A stretch of DNA of 28,646 bases from a virus, in the IMG/VR virus record IMGVR_UViG_3300010883_021039, positions 1 through 28,646 of that record. The stretch is one strand, 5' to 3'. The notes below the pieces were generated by a model. The model ran no database searches and was not told the DNA's origin. It saw only the letters and a program-made list of their open reading frames with translations. This document shows positions 7,617 to 16,272 of the stretch, one piece after another. A program made the position numbers and the translations under genes. Position 1 is the first letter of the stretch; every line of letters starts with the position of its first letter.

Positions 7617-7823
7617 TTAGCCTTTCTTAGCTAAGCCTCTGGATACGGTGTACCCAATTGCGCTAAGTCCAGAAACTACAAGCCCGAAGACCTTGTTCGC
7701 TGTTCCAGCCCCCTCAGGATCAAGCACTCCTGCTCCCCAGAGCAAAGAGCCCGCTGCCACGCAAACCGTAATCCAGAATTCCGTAGTTTTCCAACCTGGC
7801 TTAATATCATTATCATTTTTCAT
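7617..7823 (-). CDS. Holin
   Basis: 68 aa from ATG 7823, preceded by GGAAAAG; a longer frame to 7853 has a poorer start. 'KPGWKTTEFWITV' leads into a first membrane helix (about 16-35), a short polar turn 'LDPEGAGTANK', a second helix (about 47-64) and a basic tail 'RGLAKKG'. This two-helix layout and the KPGWKTTEFW entry are typical of a widespread small phage holin family. It would form the membrane lesion that starts lysis. It heads the lysis block (holin, 58-aa protein, lipoprotein). No endolysin gene is obvious in the window; the C39-like lipoprotein is the only hydrolase nearby. Confidence 0.82.
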   Translation of the reverse strand: MKNDNDIKPGWKTTEFWITVCVAAGSLLWGAGVLDPEGAGTANKVFGLVVSGLSAIGYTVSRGLAKKG

Positions 7824-7887
7824 AATATACTTTTCCTTTTTCCTTATTAACAAAGAGTAGACGGAGATAACCGTTCAAACTCTCAAA

Positions 7888-9051
7888 TTAGTTTTCAAGC
7901 TCCGCAAGCCTTTCTTGCGGTAAACCTAGTCCGCCAATAACTGTAAAAATTGTAAGTCCAGACTGGTTTCCACTATAGATACCCCTGTGTACCAATGTAT
8001 TCGGTTTTAGCATTCTCGATAGCTGCGAAAACGCGTCGTCAAGGTCCATTTGCTTTATGTTGTCAAGCTGCTCTTTTCCGCCTATAACAATCGCTCCTGC
8101 GGTGGAGCCTTGACTTAGGTCAATCCCTCCAGTTAGCAAGCTGCCTTTCAGATTCTCTCTTACCGCTCTAGAGATAGCGACTGAATCTTGCCAGTTCTTC
8201 ACAGGAGAAGCTCCGAAGACTATTAATCCAGAGTCTAAAACGTTTTTATAATCATTCGCGTCAAAACTAGAGTAAGTACTGTCTTTAGCTGCTGTATGGT
8301 TAAATAAATGAAATAATCCAGAAGTGCTACCGTTTGCTACGTCCCAAAATTTTGACACCGGAAGACTTGGATATAAATTAGCGACCCGTTCGTTATCTAC
8401 GATAACTAATGGAGAAATTTTACCACTATCAACGAGGCTCATGACTTCTCTCAATAGCTTAGCTGCGTTGCCACACACCCCTGTTCCTTCTGAATTTTTA
8501 GGCAAGGTCAAAATCATGCCAACTTTAGTATTAGCAAGCTTCATTGTCTCGCACACTTCTTCACTAGCTTTAACCAAGCTGGTGGCGAGTCCAGAGCCTG
8601 TTCCGCCACCCCCGCCAACGCATACAAAAATTCTGTCGAATTCTTCCCCAAAGGAATAGCGAATGAAGTCTACGATATCGTTCTCTTTTTCGGCGTAAAG
8701 CCTTTTCGCGACCTCTGGGTCTTTACCAGCCCCGCCCTCCCCTATCAGAAGCTTGTTTTTTACATTTATAGTATTTAAATCTTGTTCTGCCGTATTGATA
8801 ACGGCTACTCTCTCGTACCCCTTCTTATTGAACGATTCTGCTATTCTCGACCCGCCTTGGCCAGCCCCTAAAAAACAAAACTTAAAAGCTCCCTCGACCT
8901 TATCTTTAACTATATTGCTTTTGCTGGTAGCTTCCTCTTGTACCTCAGGAATCATTAAGTCTTCCATTGAGATATCAAAAGACTCATCGTACATAGACTT
9001 AACGATGTCCGAAGCGTTTTCTTCTTGGTTTTGTTGATTTTCTTCACTCAT
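7888..9051 (-). CDS. Tubulin/FtsZ-superfamily GTPase
   Basis: 387 aa. After an acidic, probably disordered extension (1-55), the GTPase core starts at 'FCFLGAGQGGSRIAESF' (T1 region, about 58-74). The tubulin/FtsZ signature GGGGGTGSG follows at 146-154. 'SSFDANDYKNVLDSGLIVFG' (261-280) lines up with the FtsZ T7 loop and following helix and retains the Asp residues that complete the active site of the next subunit. It should bind GTP and polymerise. Phage tubulins are known (PhuZ, TubZ-like), organising phage DNA or the phage nucleus, but they lack this gene setting: here the gene sits 7 bp downstream of the portal gene and upstream of the holin. AAGGA precedes ATG 9051. The superfamily call is firm; PhuZ-type function is not shown. 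Confidence 0.88.
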   Translation of the reverse strand: MSEENQQNQEENASDIVKSMYDESFDISMEDLMIPEVQEEATSKSNIVKDKVEGAFKFCFLGAGQGGSRIAESFNKKGYERVAVINTAEQDLNTINVKNKLLIGEGGAGKDPEVAKRLYAEKENDIVDFIRYSFGEEFDRIFVCVGGGGGTGSGLATSLVKASEEVCETMKLANTKVGMILTLPKNSEGTGVCGNAAKLLREVMSLVDSGKISPLVIVDNERVANLYPSLPVSKFWDVANGSTSGLFHLFNHTAAKDSTYSSFDANDYKNVLDSGLIVFGASPVKNWQDSVAISRAVRENLKGSLLTGGIDLSQGSTAGAIVIGGKEQLDNIKQMDLDDAFSQLSRMLKPNTLVHRGIYSGNQSGLTIFTVIGGLGLPQERLAELEN

Positions 9052-9058
9052 GTAATGT

Positions 9059-10993
9059 TTATTCCTTGATACTTGACGCTAAAATGCTTGCCAAATAAGT
9101 GTCTAGTTGATGCTCGTACGCTATGTTTTGAATTCTTTTAACTCTTTCTGGGTTATGGTCAATTGGTTTCTCGCAGTATTTCTCTACACTTTTTAACCAA
9201 TTACTAGGCGGTTCATTAGCTATAATAATTTCGCAAATGCTATCTGCTATCCCTTTTTGCTTGTTCGAAAACCTTTTTATTCCATGAATCTTCCTCAGTC
9301 TTTTAGAGACTTCTGTCGATAGTTTTTGCGCCAAAATCATATTTTCTTTTATTTTGGACAAGCTAAAGTTTTTCGCCTTTGACTGTTCTCCGTCTCCTAT
9401 GGGGGAGACCTCTTGCGTCTGTTGGGGAACTCCTGACGTATCTTCCGGTCTACCTCCATCATCGGAAGCCGTCTTCATTATAGGCTCATAAAGCCCCTCC
9501 CGCTTATCCTTTATGAAGTCTTTTTGAGATTGCAGGGAGTCTTGCTTTCTTGGCAGTCTATTGCTTTGTAGAGCCTCTACTAGCTCTTCTGGGGTAAGTA
9601 CTCCAAGCTCATAAAGTCTATTATATATCTTGTCCTTAAGATTATCGTCTTTTAAGGATATTTCTGATAGACGCGGTTTTGGATAAGACCTAAATCCCAT
9701 TGACTTAGCGATTCTTTTAATTTCTGGAACCAAAAACGTTTGTAGAAAAGTTTGCCTTGCAGCCTCTAACCTTGCCAGAAAAACTTCTACTTTATTTGAT
9801 TGATTCGCGAACTTTTCTCCGCCAACTAAAATATTGTTTAATCCCATGTTTATGTCCTTGTCGAAGACTTCGTATTTTTGGGGATTCATTAGCTCCGCGA
9901 TTCTGGGTACAACGAATTCGGCTTTAGTAGTATAATCGGCGATCAAAACCCTTCCGACAGACTGGTTTTCAAACAATTTTTGCATGGCTGTTAGATTTTT
10001 TTGATTTACTCCACCTTTGTCTGGGTCTGTCCCCATTGTGACTAGCAGGATAGCTTGTTGCATTGTCCTTGCGATTGCCATGTCCATTTTCTTAAGTTCG
10101 TCCTTAAAGTTAAGGTCGGCTAATACGGGAAATCCCATCGGCACAGCAAACGGCTCATAGTCTTGTTTTTTATAGAAAATCGACACTAGCTTTTCGGTAT
10201 CTAGGGGGAAGGTTATCATTTTCGAACTGCCACTATCTATCTTTTTCAAGGTCTCTTGGTCTAATCCCCTCCTCAGCGTCTCGTCCTCTTCCGTTAGGGG
10301 GTTTTTAATTCTTTGTATTTCGTAGGGGCTTAATATCTTTGAGTACCCAGCTTTATAAAAAGAGGCCGTGCCCGTCATCCTTATGTCGGCGGGGTTTAAG
10401 AATATGTATTTAGTAGGCAACTTACCCTCGGTTAAGAGAGATAGGCTCGCTCCGTAAGCCTTCGCAACCTTTTTCAAGTCCTTCTCCTCAAGCTTACCCT
10501 CAAACCTATAAAGAAAAATATTTCCTGACCTAAAGTATTCTCTGTAAAACCTATCCTGTAGAGAAAATATGTTTATTTTCTCGAAAAATTCCTCGAAAAA
10601 TTTCTTGGATTTTTTATTGTCTCCCTCGAAAAATAGTTGTCCAACCGAAAACTCAGTCATCAAATCGATTACATTTCTAAATTGAGCGAAATTATAATAA
10701 GCCTTTTGGCATAGAGTGACTGCGTCACGAATATCTATATCTGAATTTCCCGTTCCAGTAGAGTAAGGTGAGCTGTAGTAACTATAAGGGACCAATCCGT
10801 CCTCGATATTCTTAAACCTGTCCGTTCTCCTAATGGTAGAAGTCTTGTTTCTTCTCGTCTGTGACGTGTCGTAAGCAAGACTCTCGAAAGTCATTAGAGG
10901 CTCGGTTTCTAGAGACGCCGAAGGAGCCTTCTTCTTCGCGGGCCTTGACTTCTTTGCTGAAGCCTTTGTCGATTTCTTTGGATTTTCGCTCAT
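9059..10993 (-). CDS. Portal protein
   Basis: 644 aa. The N-terminal 35 residues are Lys/Ser/Ala-rich and likely disordered. The body (about 60-480) has the features of a phage portal: 'DAVTLCQKAYYNFAQFRNVID' helix, 'FYREYFRSGNIFLYRF', 'PADIRMTG', a long stem-like helix region near 'DELKKMDMAIARTMQQAILLVTMG', and 'DKDINMGLNNILVGGEKFANQSNKVEVFLARLEAARQTFLQ', corresponding to the clip/wing segment. The C-terminal 150 residues are charged and helical, an extension beyond a typical core portal. It would form the dodecameric DNA channel. The gene directly follows the large terminase gene (29-bp gap), the normal order. AAAGGA lies very close to ATG 10993. Confidence 0.85.
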   Translation of the reverse strand: MSENPKKSTKASAKKSRPAKKKAPSASLETEPLMTFESLAYDTSQTRRNKTSTIRRTDRFKNIEDGLVPYSYYSSPYSTGTGNSDIDIRDAVTLCQKAYYNFAQFRNVIDLMTEFSVGQLFFEGDNKKSKKFFEEFFEKINIFSLQDRFYREYFRSGNIFLYRFEGKLEEKDLKKVAKAYGASLSLLTEGKLPTKYIFLNPADIRMTGTASFYKAGYSKILSPYEIQRIKNPLTEEDETLRRGLDQETLKKIDSGSSKMITFPLDTEKLVSIFYKKQDYEPFAVPMGFPVLADLNFKDELKKMDMAIARTMQQAILLVTMGTDPDKGGVNQKNLTAMQKLFENQSVGRVLIADYTTKAEFVVPRIAELMNPQKYEVFDKDINMGLNNILVGGEKFANQSNKVEVFLARLEAARQTFLQTFLVPEIKRIAKSMGFRSYPKPRLSEISLKDDNLKDKIYNRLYELGVLTPEELVEALQSNRLPRKQDSLQSQKDFIKDKREGLYEPIMKTASDDGGRPEDTSGVPQQTQEVSPIGDGEQSKAKNFSLSKIKENMILAQKLSTEVSKRLRKIHGIKRFSNKQKGIADSICEIIIANEPPSNWLKSVEKYCEKPIDHNPERVKRIQNIAYEHQLDTYLASILASSIKE

Positions 10994-11022
10994 GTCCTTT
11001 AGAGTATATCGTTTAATACACT

Positions 11023-12855
11023 TTAATCAAGCATTATAGGAGTAAAAGTTGCACAAGATTCATTTTTATACGATTTTATATCGAAAAAACACTTTAAAGC
11101 CCAATTTGACAGCATTAAGGTCGTATAATTATCTTTCCTAGCTCTACTTGGACTGGTCGAACGCTTAAGGTGTTGAGGAAGGTCAAAAGTTTGAGTCCCC
11201 TTAGCTGTAGTTTTGACTTCTACAAGAGCACATTGTTTCTTTGTTTGGTAAACTAAAATGTCTTGAGCTTCTATGAGCTCCCCCTTGTCACTTTCCCCAG
11301 TCAGGGAAACGTCAAAAGCTTGCGCGACTTGGTTAGTAAATTCAGATTCGTTAGCCGAACATCTAGACCCAAACCAAATCCGTTTATGATCTATGCAAGC
11401 CTGAAGATGTTCGTTAGCTTTCCTTAGCCAGCTAGAAGTGAAGTTCTGCTTAAAGCAAATCGTTCCCTCTTGTTTGTTCATATTCCTTTTGGCCTTCGAG
11501 CACTCGGAGATGTAATTTTGTCCCTCCATATCGCTGTTAAAATCAAAGAAATTAATATTAATATTGTCTTTCCTAAAATATGAAGACTCATTGCAACTGT
11601 CGATGAATTGAAATCCCGCATTATCAATACAGATCATCTCGACGTCGAAGCTTGAGTAGATATAATACATATACTTTATGTGATCTTTCAGGTCTCCGCC
11701 AGCCACGGCATAACTATGGACAAGAGTCCCCGTTTTCGTCTCCTCATCAACCTCTAGTAAGGACATTGCAAAAAAATCAGAACTTGGAGAGTTCGAGAAA
11801 GAGGGATCAATGCCCAAGATGTATTTCGCAGACGTTTTTCCTTTAATTAGAACGGTAGGGGATTCTCCATCGGGAATAGTGCAACCATGCATTTTCTTTG
11901 CGCTAAAATACGAATCGCTTCCATCGGTGAACCTAGCGCAATACTCTCTCAAAAAAGACGAATGAGATGCTCCTCCGTCTTGAGCTTCGTTAATGACCGT
12001 CTTATCTATCATCTCTTCTGGAAGAGCTTCGTACCCTAATTGGGAAATAAAATATGAGGCATCCCCCTTTTCTTTAGAATAAATTTTACTATTCCAGTCC
12101 TTGTAGGTTCTATAAAGGTTTTCAAAAGTATACGAGGCTGAAGATAAAGCTATCATTTTAGAGTTGTTCTCAAAGACTACCTTATCCTCCTCTTTCAAGA
12201 GGCCCTTCTCTATCATGGAGGCTTCCATTTCCCTTATCCTAATACGCTCCTTCATGTCTTGGGGGGCAACCAAGAAAGGCATTAGCACGGTCTTAATTAT
12301 GTCTTCTGGCAATAATAGAAATTCGTCCAAAAGTAAAACGCTCGCCCGAAACCCGCGAATCTTTTCTCCGCTTAACGGAATTGCGGTAATAGTACCTCCG
12401 TTAATTTGCCATTCAAACTGATCATTTCTTTTTGAGGGCTTGCATCCAAAAGCTTGCCGTAAGAGCTCTGCGCCCTTGGTGTTAACTATCTTTTCTAAGT
12501 TGTTAAAAATAAACCTTGCCGTTCTAAACGTAGGTCCAGCTATTAAGATTTTAGTTTCAGGGTTAAAGATGCACTGAAGAAAACAAAACACTGAGGCGAT
12601 GAAGGTCTTACCACAACCACGTCCCCAGACGCACATAGAGAAGTTTCTTTTCATCATTCCCTTCAGGGTTATCTCTTGGTATGGGGCTAACTTTATTCCC
12701 GATATTAACTCTGTCGTGAAAGACAAGTTCGAGTTTAAAAATTTAGCTAACGAAATCTTAGCCTCTTTATCGGTGAGTTCCCCATTCATTTTGAGAAGCT
12801 CTTCGTTGATGACTTCAACATTATCTTTTTGATATTTATCTGGCGCGTACCACAT
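11023..12855 (-). CDS. terL: Terminase large subunit
   Basis: 610 aa. It is the packaging ATPase and headful/cutting nuclease. Walker A is WGRGCGKT (77-84), Walker B VLLLDE (173-178), followed by a coupling-type 'ALSSASYT'. The RNase H-like nuclease follows: 'YILGIDPSFSN' with Asp350, then 'EMICIDNAGF' with Asp411, and a late acidic cluster 'ESDKGELIEAQD' that may supply the third metal ligand. Length is usual for this family. The ATG at 12855 abuts the stop of the upstream ERCC4 gene, and AAGGAGAT precedes it at good spacing. The portal gene follows. Confidence 0.93.
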   Translation of the reverse strand: MWYAPDKYQKDNVEVINEELLKMNGELTDKEAKISLAKFLNSNLSFTTELISGIKLAPYQEITLKGMMKRNFSMCVWGRGCGKTFIASVFCFLQCIFNPETKILIAGPTFRTARFIFNNLEKIVNTKGAELLRQAFGCKPSKRNDQFEWQINGGTITAIPLSGEKIRGFRASVLLLDEFLLLPEDIIKTVLMPFLVAPQDMKERIRIREMEASMIEKGLLKEEDKVVFENNSKMIALSSASYTFENLYRTYKDWNSKIYSKEKGDASYFISQLGYEALPEEMIDKTVINEAQDGGASHSSFLREYCARFTDGSDSYFSAKKMHGCTIPDGESPTVLIKGKTSAKYILGIDPSFSNSPSSDFFAMSLLEVDEETKTGTLVHSYAVAGGDLKDHIKYMYYIYSSFDVEMICIDNAGFQFIDSCNESSYFRKDNININFFDFNSDMEGQNYISECSKAKRNMNKQEGTICFKQNFTSSWLRKANEHLQACIDHKRIWFGSRCSANESEFTNQVAQAFDVSLTGESDKGELIEAQDILVYQTKKQCALVEVKTTAKGTQTFDLPQHLKRSTSPSRARKDNYTTLMLSNWALKCFFDIKSYKNESCATFTPIMLD

Positions 12856-13803
12856 TTAGAGTATCTCCTTATCGTATGCTAGTTGTAAGTCTATGTCTTT
12901 ATAAACGCATCCAGAAAAGAATATCTTTCGAGCTACCCTTGAGGCCTCTTCCCTATCCTTGACAAATAAAAATTGGATATGGTCATAGTTTTGGATCATC
13001 CTTCTTACTTTGTGAAAAATAAACTCAGGAGTGACCTTTATCTTTTTAGATATGTAAGGTAAAAATGGAAAAGACATTGCATGAGACAGGCTGTCTTCCA
13101 CAAGAATTATTAATTTAGCTTCATCTTCTTTTGCTCTTTCTATTTCTCTACAAAACCTGTCGTGATTCGCGACGCTAATGGTAGAGATGAAATCGGCGAG
13201 AGACTTTCTTTCTATGTAACAATTACAAGTGATATCTTTATTGCTCAATGTATAGTCGCCAAATTTGAGAGTCCTAACTTTCGTTGGAAAATCGAAGTCG
13301 AGAGGCATTTGTTCGCGAGTATCTATGTAAATTCTCAAATCTTCAAATACGGCTCCTTCGTGATCGCTACTAACAACTATGTTATCTATTTTTTTGTATT
13401 TATTTTCGAGTCCTAGACCTTCACATAATTGATAATAATCGTCAAAAAACTTTTCATAGAATATTATAGAGGGAGTAAGTAGACTTCTCAACTCTACTTG
13501 GCATGGTGAAAAATGTATGTTTTTTTCCTTTACTCTATTTTTTAGGAGCTCCTTGAGATATTCTCTTGCGTCATCCTTATCTTGTTTTTCTATCCATTTT
13601 CTTTGGTTCGTTCTTGAATTGAAGTCTTGTTCGAAGTATTGACTTTTCGATTTGAACTTTATTATTGAGCCATCGTAAAGGTCGTACCTAGGATAAAACT
13701 TTTGATAGTAAGATACTACCCTCAAGTCATGAGCCTTGATATGCGAATGGAGACTCCTTTCGCTACCGAAATCTTTCCCACAATCTTTGCATTTAAAATT
13801 CAT
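12856..13803 (-). CDS. C2H2 zinc finger plus ERCC4-type nuclease
   Basis: 315 aa. The N-terminus is a perfect C2H2 finger (Cys5, Cys8, His21, His25). Residues 155-260 carry the ERCC4/XPF-MUS81 nuclease motifs: 'IYIDTREQ' (Asp161, Arg163, Glu164), 'FGDYTL' (182-187) and 'IERKSLADF' (197-205), then 'RFCREIERA' and 'LIILVED'. This is the GDx(n)ERKx3D core, so the product should cut branched or flapped DNA. The gene lies between a terminase-small-like protein and TerL, abutting both. A role in resolving replicated DNA before or during packaging is likely, analogous to T4 gp49, but inferred. The finger may target the enzyme to DNA. Confidence 0.87.
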   Translation of the reverse strand: MNFKCKDCGKDFGSERSLHSHIKAHDLRVVSYYQKFYPRYDLYDGSIIKFKSKSQYFEQDFNSRTNQRKWIEKQDKDDAREYLKELLKNRVKEKNIHFSPCQVELRSLLTPSIIFYEKFFDDYYQLCEGLGLENKYKKIDNIVVSSDHEGAVFEDLRIYIDTREQMPLDFDFPTKVRTLKFGDYTLSNKDITCNCYIERKSLADFISTISVANHDRFCREIERAKEDEAKLIILVEDSLSHAMSFPFLPYISKKIKVTPEFIFHKVRRMIQNYDHIQFLFVKDREEASRVARKIFFSGCVYKDIDLQLAYDKEIL

Positions 13804-13804
13804 A

Positions 13805-14887
13805 TCAGTTCAGTACATCATCTTCGCTAATACCCAAGATTCTAGCTTTAAGCTCGTCCATGCTTTGTAGATTTCCTATTTCATCTTTTAAGACTTGTTT
13901 TCGTAGCTCAGCAAGATTAATCATTTTCTTTCTACTTTCTTCGTTTTTCCACGCTTCGACTAGGGTTATAATGCTCGCGTTTTCTTTTATCTTGTTTTTG
14001 AGCTTATCGCTCCTTTTCTCTTTTAAGTCTCCGAGAAGTTTGTGTTGGCGGTTAACTGATTGATTGTACTCATTTTGCGCCGAGCTAATGGCTTCTACTA
14101 GAGACATTGAGATTCTCGTTCCCTCTGTGTTATCGGCAGCGTCGTCTAATAGACCATGAAGATGTTCGACCCGTCTTTGAATATTGGAAGATATTACTAC
14201 CTCCGCCGACAAAACAATATATTGGTCAACCTCTTCTTGGGAAAGGTCTGGCTTGTCATGCGTGTATCTAATAAAACTACTCTCGAAAAGGTCCCTTATA
14301 GCTTGGTTTGAGTAGGTATTTATCTGGTGACTAAATCTGTAAAGACTTAAGTACCCGATTAGACTTTCGATCTCTTGTTTCTGAGAGTGAGATATCTTGT
14401 CAGGGTCAACTTCTGTGGTTGTAAATTTTATGATTTTCTGGATCGCTTGAGTTTGAGTCTTGGGGTTTTTATAATTTGATAGTTCGTGCCTTGTTCGATC
14501 CTCAAACGGCGTCACAGAGTCTCCAAGGAGTTCTATACATTCTTTTACGGCCTTGGCTTCTTGACTCAAGTTGTTCAACGTCTCGTTAGCGAAAAGAATT
14601 CTGGCTATCTCAACGAACGACATCATTGACGCGTTATTCTCGCAGTACTCTTCTTGCTCACTAGATAAAACTATTTTGCTTTTAGGCTTGTATTCGTTAG
14701 AGGGTCTAGCTCTTAACCCGTTATTTGCCAGAAATTCCTTGACGAGCTTTCCTTCCTTGCATCTTCCATCAACCTTTCCTAGTTCTGGGAAGGCTACCTG
14801 TGTGAGCTTTAATAGGGAAGGCGGGTTATCGGCTTTCTCGTTCCACTCTTTTAAAATTCGATCTTTTTGTTCTTCTGATAAGTTCAT
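13805..14887 (-). CDS. Possible small terminase / DNA-binding protein
   Basis: 360 aa, mostly helical and charged. The N-terminal part ('PSLLKLTQVAFPELGKVDGR', then 'LVKEFLANNGLRA') resembles a short helix-turn-helix region. The central part is helical with few landmarks. The C-terminal 100 residues ('SMSLVEAISSAQNEYNQSVN', then 'LGDLKEKRSDKLKNKIKEN') suggest coiled coil. It stands one or four bases from its neighbours and directly upstream of the ERCC4 and TerL genes, where a small terminase is often encoded. An N-terminal DNA-binding region plus oligomerising helices would suit that role. No family-specific motif was recognised, so the function is only suggested by position. Confidence 0.6.
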   Translation of the reverse strand: MNLSEEQKDRILKEWNEKADNPPSLLKLTQVAFPELGKVDGRCKEGKLVKEFLANNGLRARPSNEYKPKSKIVLSSEQEEYCENNASMMSFVEIARILFANETLNNLSQEAKAVKECIELLGDSVTPFEDRTRHELSNYKNPKTQTQAIQKIIKFTTTEVDPDKISHSQKQEIESLIGYLSLYRFSHQINTYSNQAIRDLFESSFIRYTHDKPDLSQEEVDQYIVLSAEVVISSNIQRRVEHLHGLLDDAADNTEGTRISMSLVEAISSAQNEYNQSVNRQHKLLGDLKEKRSDKLKNKIKENASIITLVEAWKNEESRKKMINLAELRKQVLKDEIGNLQSMDELKARILGISEDDVLN

Positions 14888-14890
14888 GTC

Positions 14891-15574
14891 TTAATAAATG
14901 TCTATCTTATTTTTAGCTATGGCCCTTTTCACCTTTTCTATGATCGATTTTTTTATGTTTTTTATATGTTTATAACCTGGCGTCCTATTCGTTTCAGAGG
15001 TCGTATAATTCATTATCTTCGCTACTTCATCTTCGGACTTATTTTCGATGTATAACAACTTATATATTTTCCATTCTAGCGGTTTTAAAATGCCTTCCAT
15101 TGCGCCGTGGAGCTTCTCTATGTTGGATTCTAGATTCATACTATTCTGAAGTTCCGAGCTAGAGATTACATTACTATGGAACTCTAATGAAGACGCCGTT
15201 TTCAAATTGTACGCGGGCTCCTTGGTAGCTTCCCATTTTGCATAGAGAGGGCAATCGTTGCTTTGTTTCTCGTAAATTAAACAAAGGTTTTCTCCCTCGG
15301 AAGCTTCGCATCTATAGCACGGCTTTGAAACGTTAGCGTAATTATTTCTTATTAAATTTTTAATTTGATTTGCTATTATCGCGTTTAACCAAGGCCCAAT
15401 AGGTTTTTTTTGGTCGTACAAATGCCACTTCTTGTATATGTGGATTCTTATGATCTGAGATACGTCATCGAAGTCTAACCAGGAAAGCGATTTAAGGTTC
15501 CACTTGGGTTTCCTCTTGATTATTTCCTTGTCGATAACTTCTATGAAGTCTTCGAATTTTTTAGGTTCCGCCAT
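14891..15574 (-). CDS. Divergent phage sigma factor with four-Cys insert
   Basis: 227 aa. Residues 30-85 resemble sigma70 region 2 of the small ECF/phage type: 'SWLDFDDVSQIIRIHIYKKWHLYDQKKPIGPWLNAIIANQIKNL' (split over positions 31-74), with the core helix and -10-recognition helix. A four-Cys insert follows (Cys86, 89, 98, 108: CX2C-X8-C-X9-C), probably a zinc site. Residues 160-215 look like region 4: 'LKPLEWKIYKLLYIENKSEDEVAKIM' plus a basic recognition helix. It would redirect host RNA polymerase to phage, probably late, promoters. The start overlaps the zinc-ribbon gene by 14 bp. Sigma identity is likely; the zinc insert is unusual. Confidence 0.78.
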   Translation of the reverse strand: MAEPKKFEDFIEVIDKEIIKRKPKWNLKSLSWLDFDDVSQIIRIHIYKKWHLYDQKKPIGPWLNAIIANQIKNLIRNNYANVSKPCYRCEASEGENLCLIYEKQSNDCPLYAKWEATKEPAYNLKTASSLEFHSNVISSSELQNSMNLESNIEKLHGAMEGILKPLEWKIYKLLYIENKSEDEVAKIMNYTTSETNRTPGYKHIKNIKKSIIEKVKRAIAKNKIDIY

Positions 15575-15977
15575 TACTTGGGTCTCTCAAAGAGCCCGCC
15601 TCTTTTTGAAAATCTTTCAGGAATTTCTCTCCATCAACCTCCTTTGGCGGGTTTTTAGAAGGCTCTCTTGGGGCATCCTCCTGTTTCCCTAACGCAGCTA
15701 TGCTTGCAATCGTCATTGGAATCTCCGTAAAGCTTTGCACGCTAAAGTCCAAAGCTTCGATATTCGTCGAAAAGTTGCCCTCATCAGCGTAATGATCTTT
15801 ATCGTCTTCTTGGTTTTGAGCCTTGGCGTCGATCTTTTTGGGCACAGTTTTCTTGGCTCGAGACTTCTTTTTGGCGGACTTACCCTCAAAAGATTCCCCG
15901 CAACTAGAACAAAATATGGGAGACTCCGACAAGTATTGGGTTGGTTGTCCGCATGTAGTACAGTATTTCTTAAGCAT
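15561..15977 (-). CDS. Zinc-ribbon protein upstream of the sigma factor
   Basis: 138 aa. The N-terminus is a zinc ribbon (Cys6, Cys9, Cys23, Cys26: CTTC then CSSC). A Lys/Arg-rich linker 'KSAKKKSRAKKTVPKK' and an acidic, Pro-rich remainder follow, with little predicted structure. AAGGAAAAA lies just before ATG 15977. The overlap with the sigma gene suggests co-translation, so the product may help transcription or bind nucleic acid. No specific function can be given. It is the first gene of the leftward morphogenesis operon and faces a plus-strand gene across 45 bp of AT-rich DNA. Confidence 0.7.
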   Translation of the reverse strand: MLKKYCTTCGQPTQYLSESPIFCSSCGESFEGKSAKKKSRAKKTVPKKIDAKAQNQEDDKDHYADEGNFSTNIEALDFSVQSFTEIPMTIASIAALGKQEDAPREPSKNPPKEVDGEKFLKDFQKEAGSLRDPSNGGT

Positions 15978-16022
15978 TTTTTTCCTTTATATTCTTTTTA
16001 AGATAATTAAAATAAATCCACG

Positions 16023-16214
16023 ATGATCAGTGTAAATATATGCATGGAACGCCAAAAAGGCAAAGTTATTAAGAGACTTAAAGAAATAATGGATTTGTCC
16101 CTCCCTTACTGCAAACACGATGATAAGGAGCTTTCTAGCATTTTCTATAAAATAAACAACTTAGCTCACGACGCGGAGAACTTTGTCAAGAAATTAGACG
16201 TTAACGAAGGTTAA
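16023..16214 (+). CDS. Small helical protein, unknown
   Basis: 63 aa from ATG 16023, or 56 aa from ATG 16044 (MERQKGKVIKRLKEIMD). The sequence is helical and charged ('ELSSIFYKINNLAHDAENFVKKL'). Neither start has a good ribosome site. It is divergent from the zinc-ribbon gene and is followed 58 bp later by the plus-strand glycosyltransferase gene, so the two may form a small rightward unit. No function was recognised. Confidence 0.5.
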   Translation: MISVNICMERQKGKVIKRLKEIMDLSLPYCKHDDKELSSIFYKINNLAHDAENFVKKLDVNEG

Positions 16215-16272
16215 ACGATTCCTTTTTTCTTGAATTGATTTTCATCGAGTTAAGCCATAACGTTCTTCCCTA

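Noticed and set aside
15978-16022. Divergent promoter pair between the zinc-ribbon gene and the small plus-strand gene
   Set aside because: The stretch is AT-rich with TATAAA-like words, but no convincing -35/-10 pair could be set on either strand.
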